Shown piece after piece: positions 1 to 15,100 of a DNA stretch of 64,000 nt. The translations under genes were made by a program, and so were the position numbers. How positions within the stretch are numbered: position 1 is the first letter of the stretch; every line of letters starts with the position of its first letter. The DNA is taken from the NCBI GenBank assembly GCA_038502055.1, contig JAXRKN010000042.1:2976001-3040000 (forward strand), in the 5' to 3' direction. The stretch is from Tanytarsus gracilentus. Its lineage: Eukaryota; Arthropoda; Insecta; Diptera; Chironomidae. The notes under the pieces were generated by a model. It was not told where the DNA came from. It worked only from the letters and a program-made list of their open reading frames with translations, and made no database searches.

Positions 1-3000
1 TACTTCATCATACTCAACTTAACCCCACAATAATGATGATATCATCAACTTACAAAATTATCTCAAACAACTCCCTTTAACATCTCATTGAATTCACTTT
101 TATAACTTAACTTACGCATTTACCGAAAAAATAAAACAAAGAGAACGCTCGTGTGCATAAAAAACTGTGAGAGAGAAAAGAGAAAAGACATAAAAGGTAG
201 TAATTTACATGCAATTGATTTGCGAGTCAAACGTGCTTCATTCACCCATAAATCAGCGTATCACATCATAAAAGCAGATAATGACTGGTGCTTAAATGCA
301 TAAACGGTCATTTGAAATTCAAAATAATCATTATTAAAAATGATCATCGTTATTATTGTGTGAAAATGACCGTTAAATTTCATGTTAAAGCCAAATTATA
401 ATAAATTATGTCGAGATTGCAAAATTCCCCCGCACAACAACTGAACAAATTTGCTTTTCGAGAGAGAATGAAGTTGGAGTGTTGGCTCAATATGCGAAAA
501 ATGCGGTATTAATGTTTGTCATGCTTTATAAGACACGAAAGAAGAATGAAAACTGGTTGTTTTCCGTTCATGTGTCGCACTCTAACAACAATAATGTTTG
601 TCTCTCTCTCTCTCTCTCTCTCTCTTTGAGGCTATATAAGTCCAACCATATAATGCAATGTTGTTCTTTATCTTGTTTAAAAGTGTTTTAATGCAATAAA
701 TTGGAATACCAAAAAAATATAAGAAACTGAGAGTGAAAAAGATTTTCCTTAAAATCAAATTTTGTAGGATAAAAATATCAAAAATTTAACGAATTTTTAA
801 AATTAAAAAAATCTTTCATTTAAATCTTTTTAAGAGAATAAAGAATATTGAAATTTAAGTTAATGAGAGAATTATGAAAAAAAATTTCCTGTTTAAAAAA
901 AACTCAAAAGTCCGTTAAATTTTAAAAATAAAAAAAGTAACTCGAACTAAACCGAGGTGTATGAACCACAAAATTTTTTATCACCGCTCTCAAAAACCTG
1001 CCGCACGATAAAATAAGAAGATTTTTATATTTCACACTTTAACTTAATTTTAATTGATCTGGATAAAAAAATATTCATTGTTTTTGAGTCACATATTGAC
1101 TGCTGCCTGTTTATTCATAGCTCTGCAATATTTTTTTTGGGTATTCAAAATCAATAAAGATGTTTATCAATTTCCTAGTAAAATAACCAACTATACAGCT
1201 ATTGTTTGCTCGCTCGCGAATGTCGGAACAATGGACGTGAGGTTGCTCTTGAGAAGAGGTAAAAAGAGGCGAGTGAGAGGAAAAAGCATCAATTGTTGTA
1301 TTTGGCTTTTCAAAAGAGTGTTAACTAATAACTTCGATTATAATTCTCGCCTTTTATGCCCATTGTTTCTGCCTCGACCATATCTCGCGCGCTCTCGATT
1401 CTTTTCAAAGAGATCATCTTTTTTTACCTTTTCGACAATTGAAAATATGCCGATTTTTTAATAATCGTGAGAAAATAATTGCACAAATGGCATTTTTATC
1501 GTCAGCTGATCTCGTTGAATGTTAACGACCATGTGAGGGCGATAAATTTAAAATTAATGCAATATTTATTGATTCATTCATCTTTATATCGTGATGTTTA
1601 TGATTTTAATAGATTTAAACATTTTTAATTTAGTGCTAGATTATTTTTTGTTGTAACGTACTAATCAAAGTCCAAATGAAAATCACTCCAGCTGCCTATG
1701 TCAGTATATTAAGTGTGAATTGGTAAAAAATGTGATAGTGTTAGTGAGCTGTTTTGTCTATTAAATCATAGATGACGCTAGCTTCTACGTGAGAAAATTG
1801 AGAGTAAAGTAGAAGAGAATAAAGAGAGGGAAGGAAAAATTATTGCCATCATAAATTAAAATGTTTCAACAGAAGGTTGTTAAAAAACTATTAAGAGTAT
1901 AAAAATGCGATTTTAAAATGTTTCTGCTTAAAATGCCAATAATAAAATATTTTGATGGATGAGATGATGCGAAAATTTATTGTGGGAGAATTTTTGTGGG
2001 GTAAAAGATTTATGATTTATGTGAGAAATGTTTTAAAAATATATAAATGATGTTTAATTTTAGTAAAATAGATTTTTAATTTAAAAATCAACGATTAAAA
2101 TTTTAATAATTCATGTAAAGTTCTAATTTAAGTTTAGATTAAATTAATTTTTAAATTAAAAGTTAAAATTTAAATAAATTTAAAATTTTCAACTAACCCA
2201 AAAATCATTTTAACACAAACCCGTTTATTAAAAATTAATTCAACTCTCGTTTTCAATTTTAAAACTCGAAACGATCAAGATTAAATGATAAAGACTTTTA
2301 AATTAATTTCACTCTTCAACCTCCAAAAAATCTCAAGCGAATGAAAACAAATTAAGATGTGAAATTTTAATTAATATTTTTTCTTCTTATTTCAGATACA
2401 CACATGGATTGTTCATCATAATTTAGGTTTACTTTAACAAAAAAGGTTTGTAAATTTTTGAATCAACGGAAAATTGAAAAATTTCCCGACAAAATCTAGT
2501 ACGTCAAGTGGAAAATTGGAAAATTCGCTCTCAAATTTTCTTGCATGAAAAGAAAAAGTTTTTTCGTTCCAATAAGAGCGCGTCGGCAACAACAACAAGC
2601 ATTGAACATATATAAACATACACAATCTTAGACAGAAAAAAGTTAGACGAAAAAATAGGGGAAAAGTTTGAGGAACGGCCATTATTCATTTTTGAACAGA
2701 TCCATACTGAATTTCATGATGAGCATCGAAAAAGAGTTTTTACGAGCAAAGCCATAAAAATCAATTGTCGTCGTAAACATTATGACGCTAATAACGAGCA
2801 TAAAATTGCTTTTTATTACTCTCAAAAACATTCCACGGGTAGGTCAGTGATGCTTTCAATTAAAAACATTTTTTCAGTATTTTTAAACTCTGTCACACAT
2901 AAAAAGGCGCTCGCAAATGAAAAACCTACTCACACTTTCTTTTCAATTGTCAGACGATGTCGCATGACTTCTATTATTTTCTTATTTGACGGTGATTTAT

Positions 3001-5000
3001 TTCCCTTCTCAAACCCCCCAAAAAAAATATTGTAAGGAAAAAAACGTAAAAGCATTAAGGAGATTCTTTCACTTATATTGCAATAATGTTTTGTATATAA
3101 AAATCGTCGTTTTGTGTTACAACAACTTCTTCTTCGTTAGTAATGCGAGTCGAAGGGCGTTTGTGGAATTTTTTGAGATTGGTTCATAAATGCGTAAAAA
3201 GAGACTTTTCGGGGGTTTGGAATATTTTTTTTGGAGGCTGATGAGATGAAAAATAGACTTTTGAAATCTTTCTTAATTTTTGGGGTGTGATGAAAGAATT
3301 TTTCAAAAAAACGACGATGAAAATTAATGTTTCATTACTTAATCAATTTTTTAATTTAAAATGTTCTCAAATATTTAATTTTTTAATAATATCCAACGAA
3401 TGTCAATTCTAAATGCCTCGAAACTTTTTCGTTCTCGAAAATTTCACAAACAAAAAACTCATTCTCGATGGAGCTCTTTAGCGCTCGAAATAAACAGTAA
3501 ACATATCATCGTCATCGTTTATGCGACTTTCAAGCTAGCTCAAGAAGAAAATCACTAGAAAAGTAAAGTTACAAGGGCATGAATGAAGGGATGCGAATGA
3601 CAAGCGACAAGCGGGGTGGTAGAGTGGGTTGACAGCATCTCGGGCACGAGAACAATGAATAAATAATTGAAGCTACGTAATAATGTGGAAGATTATTTTA
3701 TGTACCGACAAAGACGAAAAAAATTATCATATTTATTGAAAATAAACATTTTGAGACATGTTTGCAGCATCTTTCCTCCCCACCAACACACACAATTTTC
3801 TATCTCGAGATTGAAGCGAAGGAGGGAGAGAAAAAGTTTCACTTGTGAAATTTTCACGCACTGTAATCATGTTATATGATATGTGTAGTCTTCATCATAT
3901 GATATTGCGAAGTTCATATATGAGAAATGGGGGAGAGAGAATGAAGAAGTAAATCTCAATAATAATTAAAATGACATCATTTCAGAATCCGCCCATACGC
4001 TACGCTTATGTATAAAAACAGCCATAAATCATATCAACCTGTGATGGAAATGGGAAAGCTTTATTTATAATTTTCTTTTTAGCCCTAAAGGATTCCGAAA
4101 AAAAAGGATAAAAAGGCAGATCCTTCTCTCGGTTCCTTTCCGACGTCTCCGTCCTATTCAAATGCAAAGAATTTTCCTTTCTCACTCTCTTCAAAACTAA
4201 AAGTCTGGTAAAATGGTTTGCATTTAGTGTGTGTGTGTATTTGCGGCATTATATTTATGACAAAATTATGATAATAATAATTCCTGTTTGTGTGTGCGGA
4301 AAACTTAATGCCACTTTAAAAATCATCAGAGAGACTTTTGCATGGAAATTAGTTTTGGCTTCGAGAAATGTCCTCGAAAAATTTACAAGATGTAAGCAGG
4401 AAGTGTTTTTGGCTTTAATGAAGGTTTGTTGAGGGATTTTAGTATAATTTCAAGGAGATTTTAAATTTTGAGGGTAAAAAAGAAATTTTCAAAAAAATAT
4501 CTAAATTAAAGAAAATAATTTTAAACGCAACTTTTAGGATTTAAATCTTAGTTTATTTGTGTTTTATAAATTTTTATTTTTATCTTAATAAATTAGACCG
4601 TTAAACTTTATTTAAAATATAATTTGAATCAAATTTTATTAGCTCAATAAATTAAAATTTAAACAATATATTTTAAAATTAATAAAATGAAGGAAAAAAA
4701 ATTGCAAACATTATTACATTTTTCAATTTAATTATTCTAAAATATATGAAGAAAAAGTTAAAATATATTTAAACTTAATTAACAAATCTTTTAAAAATCA
4801 AATCAAAATAACTTTTACGTAAAACCTCCCCAAAACACAAAAAATAGCTGACATTCGCATCTTTTTCCTTTTACTCTCCATCGACAAATGAAATCTAAAA
4901 ATTTGCTAATGTTCGGCTGCATCTGGTGGAGGTGAAAAATGATTTTCTCTCTCGTTCAAAATTTGGAAATGGAAGAAAGCAATAAACAATGAATGATTTA
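1..5000. other. Non-coding region, AT-rich with simple repeats
   Basis: No coding sequence is supported. The longest open frame (1054-1461, 135 codons) has no recognisable domain or start context. Contents: TC microsatellite at 601-625 followed by a TATATAAG at 633-640, AT-rich islands near 0.70-0.93, 2.03-2.33 and 4.44-4.81 kb (with TCCGTTAAA words at 911 and 4598), and a short GT run near 4228. Confidence 0.6.
601..625. repeat. (TC)n microsatellite
   Basis: Twelve and a half uninterrupted TC units. On the opposite strand this is (GA)n, the type bound by GAGA factor in flies. GA/CT-rich runs of shorter length are common all over the window. Confidence 0.95.
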
Positions 5001-8000
5001 ATGCGCATTGCGCAGGAACAGTAATGGCAATGACTGCTTTCCCATTTTCCTCTCGATGTTCATCGCAAATCATCTCTCGATGTGAGTCTGCAGGAGGAAA
5101 ATTCAACGATGAATGTTTTTCATTCACATAAAATATTCTTTTTTATAGCAACCACTCTCAGCACTTAGTGCTGCATGTCTCGAGTAAGAAAAAAAATATT
5201 TTGTTCTCGTGCTGAGCAGCAACAAAGCAGCAAAGAAAAGAAAAGCAAAGACGGGAAAGAAAGCAAAGTTTTTTTTTGGTGAAAAATCTTCCGCTTTTAT
5301 TTATGTTATTTGCCTGCTTGTGAGAGAGAGAGCCAGTTGCATTACAACAATCATATGAGTGAGCACGATTTGAGGAGCGTTGAGTTAATTTTTGAGTTTC
5401 GACACAAAGACATCCTCATGAGGAATTCAATAATTTCTCCTCAAAGCACAAAAACCGTGAAGAAAGTTCGGTGAAAAGAATTTCAAAAACAGTCCGTTAA
5501 AAATTTTAATTTTTTAGCTTTTTATTTTTTAATTTCTTCGCATCTTCGGTTAGCACACATTGAAAAAGTTGATTTATCGATTTTATGTCTCGAGTGTACT
5601 TTGTTTGCTCCTTTTACCATTCAATCCAATCATTATTATTCGCGGTGAACATAGCGAGAAGTTTTAGTGAATATAAATGTGCAAGTGTGACAAGATCAAA
5701 TTGAAAAATGCACTGATTCGAATACCGAGAGTGAAGATGTCACCCAAGAGGCGAAAAATTAAATGATAATGACACTCTTTACGCCACTTTTGCTTTCTGC
5801 CAATTAAGTTTTTGTTCCTCCTTTTTGCTTTTTCATCGCCTCTCGGTTTTTGTCCCCCGCGCTGACTTTTTTGGGTTGTTTTTTAAGTAACAGAAGAAAT
5901 ATGAATGAAAAAGTTTCGAGTGAAGAGAAAAATTAGGCAAGGACGAGAATGAAAAGTGAAAATTATGGAATTGTTCCAATTAGAAGAATTTTTCCTATTT
6001 TTGTGATTAAGTGAAAAGGAATTTTTTAAAGAAACCCCCAAAAGAAAAAAAATAAAGAGAAATCAATTAAGGAGCGGAAAAAAGTATAAAGCGAAGAGCG
6101 AAAGGAATAAGAAGGTAATTTATGTTGCACAGAAATATAAATTAAGATGTTCAACGACAGATTGGATAATGCTGCTGTGTGTATGTCTTTTTGATATGTT
6201 CACCACGATATAAATCCCAACACACACATAATAATGCTGAAAATGCTACTGATTTCATTAAATGGTACTTCTGGACAACGCGCGGTCTTGCAAGGAATGA
6301 CATATTGAATTTTAAAATTTAAACTTTTTAACGGATTTCATGATTTTAAAAAATTTGTTTTATTTATCTGACACTTCTTAAATAAAAGCTCATTAATTTT
6401 TTTAAATGTTTCTATAATTTTCAAAAAAAAATCTTAATTTGAAAAACTTAACCGACTGAAAATAAAAATAAAAAATATCAAAATTGTTCTTCCCTTTTAA
6501 ACTTTTCCATGCTTACGCGTCTACCGCTCGAATTCGCCTTTAAATTTCACAATTATTGTTTATATTCGAAATTGAATTTCAACATTACATTTTATCAGTT
6601 CGATTTATTGTTTTTTGTCTTCTCCTTTTATTCTCCGCTGTTTCAGTCGCACGTTCTACCTCGGGTTTTTTTTATTGATTATCAACAAATAAATTCTCTC
6701 GTTGCAATAAACTCACTTCGAGGTTGAGAAAGTCAACTCACGACAGAGTGCAGCAAATAATCCCTGCCTTCGGAATATATTGTTTGATAGACATTCTGTG
6801 CCGATAACACATTTCACTCTTCGATCAATTCGCTGTCATTGCTTCGGTCTTGTCACCTGATTGTCTCCCTTAATTGAATTGAAAGAATTTTAAACAACTT
6901 CATTTCACTTCGACCGATCTCATCTGATATGCGAGGTTGAGTCGTGTACCTTTTTACTGTCGGTGGAACAACAATGTCAACAGGGATTAGAGTCGCCGCA
7001 CCATCGTAATAATAATAATTTTGCCTATCAACGCTAATGTTCAACTTATGGAACGTGTTGTGTTGCCAATAATATGCTGTTGTGCATTTGGGTGTGCAAT
7101 CTCAATTTAATTTGCAATGATTTTCACAGGATTTACGGTGGTGCGGCGATTGCGGTTTTTAGCAATCGGTCGAACCGACTGGTCGATTTTGTTTTTTACC
7201 TCTCCTCTGACTCAACCCTCATTTCCTATTTTCAATTTAAATCTATTTTGCGGGCATATTGTGTGTGTGGCTGATGTTAGGCATTTATTGATAGGGTGGG
7301 AGATTAAAAAGGGTTGAGATAAAATTTTATTGAAATTATTTTAGCAGTGTGGAATTTTGAATTTTAAAAGGTTTGTTAAATTTAGTTTTGTTTAAAATTA
7401 AAAGTTCCGTTAAAGTTCAAAATAATTTTAAATAAAAAATCCGTTAAAATAAATTACAATTTAAAAAACTCCAACATCCTCTTCAATCTTCACCTCACAA
7501 ATTTTAAAGTCATCATAACCTCGCTCATGATATTTAAAATAATTTCTCATTTAAATCTCAAACTTGCCTTGTACATTGCACTCGCACCTCGAACACGTTT
7601 CAAAAATTATCTAGAACGTGGTAATTTTTTTTCTCATAAACACTGCGTGCGGTATTTTATATATAAAAAACTTTAAAATTATCTCTCATAATTAATCAGA
7701 CACTCGTCGAAAATTTGCATTGGGTTCGAGTGAGTGGCTAGAGCGAAATTCTCTCTCTCACACGTACAAAGTGAAAATTTTTCATAATGGAATCTTCGCG
7801 GCTCGATAACATCGCTTGAGCTCTCCCTCAACTTCACAATTTAAATTTTTTCAGCTGCTACGTTCGCATCAACTTTAATTACGGTACCATGGACTCGATA
7901 AAATAAATTTTAAGCACAAAAAAAGAATGGAAGTGACTTTTCACAGCACACAACAGCAAAATAATTAATATTTTTCATTTTTGACCTATCAACGGTGTCA

Positions 8001-11000
8001 TTTAAAGCTGGTGATCTCTGAAATGTCTGTGAATAAATCTCATCTGTATAAAATTAAATTATGATGAATTTATTTATTTCGATTTTAATCTTTACTGAGC
8101 TGTCAAAATGGAAATTTTTCATTTTTTTTAAAGTTGCGATTAAAAAGTGTCGATAGAGGAACATCAAAAAAAATTGTTAAAATGTTGCGAAAACAACTTG
8201 CGTGACTTCCTGCGATAGTCATCTACTAGCAATAATAATAATGCTATGTGATGGTTGCTCTAGAAACTTTTATACCATCCAAATAAAAACACGTACTGGC
8301 ACTAAATACAGGCGTGGACATTGCTTGTGTGTGATGGGAACATTGAACAGCTTATTGTGCTATCAAAAAATTATTCAGATAATTGTTTTGTGGGAAGAGT
8401 TGGTGGAGTTTGATGGCTGAAATTTAAACTTGGGTTGATCTTAAATTTTGAATCAAGTTGACTCAAATAAAGAATTAGTCAAATTGAACCTTGCTTCATT
8501 GGATTTAAAAAAAACTTGATTCAAGATTTAGAGTCAACTTGACCAAAAATCCGTTAAATTCAAAAATTTAGTATCAGCCACAAAAAACTATTTTCTATCC
8601 CACTAAAATTCAAATTTTCCCATCAAAAAACACAAAAAATAATTTTACAAAATTACTTTTAACCTCCCATGTGAATATTAATGGCAACATTAATAGAATC
8701 TAATTGGAATTTGCTAACGTAAATTGAGACATGGCAAAGCAGAAAAAAATCTCTAAGACATACAGCAAAAGTAGTCGTGGCCATTCGTAGCCATTCATCA
8801 TTGTTCCCACCTCTCTTGCCTTTTCGCTTTGCAAACTAATTTTTTACTCATATTTTTAAAATACCCAAAACAGTGCGCTCAGTGAGATGCAATAAATCTC
8901 CTAAAGAGATATCTTCGGATATATGGGAAAAATTAATTTTTTGTCACGTGTTGCCGACATTGATTTGGGAAATATTTTTGCACCCTGCTTGATAAAAAAT
9001 TCGTACACGACATGCAGTTGCAAAAAAAAGTTAGAATAGTTTTATGGTTGATGCAACTACATTAACGTAATTAATTTCCTGTGATTTATTGTTTTCCAAT
9101 GAAAGGTTCATTGATACAGAAAAAAAAGAAATCCGTTCTTATTCGTCCCTTGCAGATGCACGCACTGCCATTGTGTGAGTGTGTAGATTAATGTACAGTA
9201 AACTAACGGTTGCCATTCCGATCTATTACTAGCGATAACTTTTCGGTTGAGTCTTTTGTTAAAAAGTCTGGATATTTTTTCTCTCTCTATTCATTTCTCT
9301 ATTTGCCGCACGTTCCCCAACTAAAATGGACCAGCATTGTTGAGAGTTATTAAATAATTCCTTGATTATTATCATCGTAAATCATTTAACTTCTTTTTTT
9401 TCTCTATACATCCCGCCGTGTGTGTGCTTGCTGTTTCCTTTGGCGCTTTTTTTATCGGATCATGTAAAGTGCGATGAAAATGGAAAATTTTAATAATTAT
9501 TGGCGATTTTTTAAAACAATTTAAAATAGTCAAAAATTTAACGAATTTTTCAACAATTTTCATCCACTTTCATCTCACCAACATCACGAATATTTTAAAT
9601 TGAAATTTGGAAAAGTCACTCACCCTCATCTGGACGACGACAACGCACGGATTGTGGATTGTGTGTTTGAAATACATTTCCGATGTTTTGTTAGCAAGCA
9701 CATTATACATCCATGCTGCTGCTTCTGTTATAATAACAAACAAAAATAGAGAAAAGTTTTTTGAAGCTTAGTTTTTGTTTCATTCCTCCGCCACCCTCTT
9801 TTTTCATCAGAGCAACTCTCATCCCACCCAATGTAACGTGTTATGTACGTGAATGTCAGAATAATTAATAAGACCTTATTTCAGTTAAGGAAGAAAATGC
9901 GAACATGTCATGATAAAGTTTTTTTTTTCGAGAGAAAACCTGAAAATGGCAGAACATGAAACAAAAAACGTCAAAAGAATTTCAAAATGATATGGCTATG
10001 GCGTGCATTGTTCTATGAGCACGCAAAATTTCTCTCCCTCAATCTATTTTTTTTTTCTCTATCAGCGGGAAGCGAAAAAAAATCTCAGGCATGGCGGTCG
10101 CTCTATGATTTCACGTTGCTTCTTTTAGGCATCAGCAGCATCAAAAAAATTGTACACTCACTGCTGTGTATACACATTTTTCTGACAAGCATTGTTGAAA
10201 CTTCGCTGCTTTATAAATATTTTTTTCATTTTCAAACAAGAAACAAACAATTTTGAGAGATTTTTAACAACAATTCACAGTTTAGTTGATGAAGTCATTT
10301 TCACTCTCGCTTCGTATTTCATTTTACTGTACATTCAGTCAGAGCTCTGTTTCATCCTTAATTGCTCATTAGATATCCCATGGGTGAAAGTCATGAGAGA
10401 GAAAAGAAAAACTGATGGTGAGAATGAGGAAGGACAGACAAACAGTAGAGGAAGTGGAGGAGATGTGTACATTCAGAATGGACAGGGATGGAAATTGAGA
10501 ATAATGAAATTTAATTTTTGTGCTGTGGGAAAAATTATTTTAAAAAAAAATTTAGATTTTTGTGGGAAAATTTTCAGATAGAAAATTTAACGTTTTTTAA
10601 ATTAGTTCTTTGGAATTTTAAACTGAAAAGCTGAACATTTCATTTTTCATATTGTTCTTTTTAAATTATTTTGAGATTATTTTAAGTTTTTCCCTTAAAA
10701 TTTCTGTAAAAAATCTTTGCATCTTTTAAAAATTAAAAATTGTCTCCATCCCTTTTAAAAATGTGACAACAACAGAAAATAGAGCTGTGGCTAGCGGAGA
10801 GTTTTCACTCCTCGAGTTGGAGTTAGAGAAAAGAGGGAAATGACAGCAAGACTGGGAAAAATTAAGAAGAGGAAAAAACCCTTAATAATATCGAGGTAGA
10901 CCCCGTCGACCGTATCTCGGTTGAAAAATCTCTTTCTCTCAGATTTTATTTTGTAGCCAGAGTGAAATGTTAAAAAATTAAATTAGTTGAAAATGAGAAA

Positions 11001-11400
11001 TTATAGTTTTTTAGTTCTGCAGACCAGGAAGCACAATGAAGTGGGAAAGAGAGAGAGCAAGCGAAAATTACCGTAATCCATTATTTCATTAGGTCTGTAC
11101 GTAATAAACATCCACACATACACACACTCAGATAACCCCTAAGTGAAGTGATATGATTTTTTTTTCACTGCACAGAGCAACAAAAATATTCTTACATCAA
11201 GAAAGGGAAAATACTCCTTTCAACCACCATTACACATCGCTCTCACTCACTCTCTCTTTCTCGATTTTAGCAAGTTTTTTGTTCATTCTTTTTCGCCTGA
11301 ATATTTTTTTTTCATTCCATTTTTGCTTTTACTATTCGGGCGCCATAAATCAAATACATCAACCCCTATGTGTCAGGCGTGCCTTGACAACTGATTGCAA
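5001..11400. other. Non-coding region with repeated CCGTTAAA words
   Basis: No gene recognised. GA run at about 5320-5332. A leader-like A-rich stretch at about 5.64-6.11 kb ends in a possible donor (AAG before GTAATT at 6116), not strong enough to call. AT islands with CCGTTAAA or its complement occur at 5494, 6327, 7407, 7441 and 8551. A segment with several TCAACTTGA-like words lies at 8.43-8.55 kb. The open frame at 10192-10581 (129 codons) lacks any family features. Confidence 0.55.
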
Positions 11401-11413
11401 GAGGGGTGTGGGT

Positions 11414-11459
11414 TATACATACAATATCCTTTAGAAAAGGATATTTCTAGCATGTATGT
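11414..11459. repeat. Short perfect hairpin
   Basis: AATATCCTTT at 11423-11432 and AAAGGATATT at 11436-11445 are perfect 10-base arms with a three-base loop; the flanks TACATAC and GTATGTA extend the stem after a small bulge. Function unknown; too short a loop for a typical pre-miRNA. Confidence 0.6.
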
Positions 11460-11879
11460 AAGTGCCAGTGTATGTGGAACAAAATAGCAGAACGAACAAT
11501 GAACAACAGAGAGCTAGGAGGAAAAAAACTTTCTATATTTTTTACTCCTCTCTACATGTTTATTCTTTTTTACTCAACTACTCACTCTGTTGCTGCTTTT
11601 GCTACATTTTGCCTATGTATGCTCGCTTAGTTCCTCGGATGTCACATCAGAAAAATTAAAATTGCGCTCTGCCTCTGACATCAACAACAACGAAAAACGG
11701 TGAAGTCAAGCGTATTTCTATGCTTCTGCCCCGCGTCCTTCATTTCCCATTTGTTTGCCGAAGTAATTATAATAATTTTCATATGATAATAAGTGGATGA
11801 TGTCAGTTATGAATATAAATGTTTTTTATGCATATTACGATGCGAGTGCCGGGAATTATTTTGGGAGGGAGAAATAATT

Positions 11880-12130
11880 AGTTGAAATTTTAATGAATTG
11901 AAAACTTTATAAAATAATTTAAATTTATCATAAAATCAATTAAAAGTGTGAAAAAAAACTAAGAGTTGCAAAAATTAAATTTAATGAAGGTTCGAATCCT
12001 TGAATATAAAATTATAGTTAATTTTCATTTAATATTTTGCAAAAAAACTCCATTATATTTTATGTTCAGTCATGTTCGAATCCTCAATTTTATATTTTTT
12101 CATTTTTTTAAAAAAATTTATGCTAACTCT
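11880..12130 (+). repeat. AT-rich island with two B-box-like words
   Basis: GGTTCGAATCC at 11989-11999 and GTTCGAATCCT at 12074-12084, 85 bases apart, each followed by AT-rich sequence. The word fits the pol III internal B box (GGTTCRANNCC), but no A box precedes it. Confidence 0.45.
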
Positions 12131-15100
12131 CACAACATTAATTTCATCCTGTTTTGACAATTTTTTTCGAAACATTTCAAACATCATAAAACTCTCAACT
12201 GCATCTCACATAAATAAAATTTCATGGCTAATTTTTCAGTAGCTCTAAAATATATGCAAAGCAGACCTCCCTGCGACACAAAATTCCAAAGGAGGTAAAT
12301 CGAGTCTAGTGCATTGTAGAGGAAACAAAAGAATTTTACCTTGCTCCTTTTTTGCGTCAATATAGAATATTGTAAAAACATTCTGTGAGCGTATCGAAAC
12401 GGAGCAAAATAGAAAGTTTTTTTGTTGCATTGTTCAACACCTTCTTCCGCATTTTCGAAAAAAAAACTGTATTAAATTTCCCTTGAAAAGTGCAGAGAGA
12501 TATAATTGAATGTACACACAGCAGAGCGTCCCCAAATGATATTTTTCTGCAAATATTTACTCGAGCTACGAAATGACAAAGTCACGTTCGATTTCAATAA
12601 TTTCCGTTCTTTAAATTAAAGCCACCACATGTAAATTTCGAATGGATTGTCATTGCCTTTGCTCCCCTTCTCGCTCTCGCTCCAAAAAATCCGCCACCAA
12701 AATAAAACGAACTTGACTCTTTCTCTTGCCATCTTCGCATATAATAATCATTCGCATCATCTTCCATCCGAAAAAAAAGGAGGAAAAAAAGAAGAGCAAA
12801 AAGTGAAGAAGAAGACTTTTTTCTCTTCGCAAGCCGAGAGGATGAAAGAGAGGCAAGAAAAATCGAACATAAATCATATTTTTGACAATTTCCTCTTTTT
12901 ATAATTTCTTGCGTTTGTACAATTTTGCTCCAGAGAGCGATGTGAGGGCATAAGCGATATGAGAAGAATTTTTTTTGTATTTCATGTCTTCGACGCCTTT
13001 TGCCATCTAGTAAGAAGAGTGAAGGAAGAATTAAGAAGACGAAGGCATGAGGGTTGGGGGTGGTGACTCAACATTTTTTAGACTTTTAACAAAAAAATTA
13101 AAATTGAATTTTTAAACAATTTAAAATTTAAAAAATTAAAATTCTTAATTTTATTGTAAATTTAAACTACCTCAGTTTCTCGACCCTTGACGAAAAATGG
13201 ATTTGATGTTTTCGCAAAAAAATAAAATGAATTCATAGCCCGTGGTGAGCGTTGAGATGTGAGAGCAGCAACCACTAACATCTTAGTCTCTCTCATACTT
13301 ACAAAGCAAACGCGGCAAGAAGGTTGATGAGACATACAATGTCTATGGTGCGCAAAAAAGTTTATATATTGTGAGGGGGAGAGAATTAAAGTCGGCAATT
13401 CATGTTTACTCACATGTGACCTTTTTCTTCCCTTCAACACACAATAGAATCATTCAAATATGAAGGAATACACAGGACTGTGGCGGCGGCGATAATTCAA
13501 ACAATAATGCTGCTGTTAAGATATACACACACTCACTCCACTTTTTCTTCTCTGTACCGGGCAGAGTTATCCTCATATTTTAACACATAAAGATTCCTAT
13601 CAGGCTAAACACAAAAAGCCGGCGACGACAACCGACCATGTACATACTCATTTGTGTATATCTACATGTGCATGTTACATGCAATAGAATATGGATTATT
13701 TTACATTGTTGTGGACACTTCAAGTGTTCTGCGGTCACTGCAAAATTATGTACATATGCAGTGCAACAGGCAAAAATTGAATAAATTTAGAATGTGGATA
13801 GAAATTTCTCTATGCAGATTTTTTTGTGGAATGTTCAAGTTTTAGGAGCTAAGTGAAAAGTTTTTCAATAGGATGTCGAGAGACAGTGAAACCTGGATAG
13901 ATGGGCAGTGAAGAATTTTGTAATTATGTTTCATTTCCCGATTTGTACCTTGATAAAAAATTAGAAATTTAATTCAAATAAATTAACAAAAAAATTGTTT
14001 CATTTTCCGTTTTGTTTTATACATAAAAAAATTAAATCTTATTTTTTGGTCCACACTGTTCCAATTTAAAAAAACTCACCTTCAATATGAATTTTGCTTC
14101 CACGGTTTGTTTCGCTACATGCAGCAGCTCTAGAATTTACGTGAAAATTTCCTTTTTATTGTAATCGAATGAAAGGCGAAATGAGAAAAGAGCAAGAGGG
14201 GCGGTCGTGAATGGTGCGGGGAGGGGTAAAAATTAATTTAAAAATAATCAATAGCGTAGACGACGATGACGACGATAGAAAAGGCGAAGAAGAAGACAAG
14301 TTGAGAGCTGCCACAGTGTGTGTATCTTTTGTTTGACGGAAACTTTTTGCTTCGCTCGTGAATTTTAATTTTAAATAAGGGATGAAAGATTTATGTGCGA
14401 TGATAATTAAAATTTCTGCTGTCTACGTCGAATTGCCAGCTCCGAGCGATGTTTAACAACACGCGATGATTGATTTTTAATTTTTCATGTTTCTCATTTT
14501 TCCGATTAAAAGTTTTACGAAATCTCCACATCACGTTTCTCAAATTGTGCACCATTGCACAACTCGAACAAAACCGCATTCGACAATGGAGAAAACTGAA
14601 AATTATTTGCACGTTTCGAGAAATAGATTTACACCACCAGCCAACAGCAACCCTCTCGCACACATTGCCACAATTTACTCGAAGAGAGAAAGAGAAATTT
14701 TCCAAAACAACAAGAACACAAAAAGTATTTTAAAATAATCTGTGCCATTTGATTTGATGATGTCTCTCCTGCAACCATCTGATGATAATTTATTGCTATG
14801 CGCTATGTATGGCAGACGTATCTGCAGAAATGTCGTGATTCAATTTTTGTGCTGCTACTCGCATGCTCATCTCTCTCGGTATGTCGCACATATTCGCAAT
14901 GATGGTGGTGAGAGAGATAAGAACGACAGAGTGAGGATTGTGAAACAATACCGATTGATTTTTTTAAATTATTTTCGCTATTCGATATTGCCATCAACAC
15001 GATGATTGGAATTGATTTTTATGAAAGGCGGGCGTTGAATGGTGAACATGATGAGGTTTTATTGAATACGTTGTAAGAAATAATTGAATGGTTTTCTAAA

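Noticed and set aside
633..640. TATATAAG after the TC microsatellite as a core promoter
   Set aside because: TATA-like words are frequent in such AT-rich DNA and no initiator lies at the expected distance.
1054..1461. 135-codon open frame
   Set aside because: Longest frame outside Antp, but rich in Phe/Leu/Ser/Arg without domain, start context or splice evidence; a frame of this length is possible by chance in 64 kb.
10192..10581. 129-codon open frame
   Set aside because: Composition follows the local AT-rich DNA; no recognisable family features.
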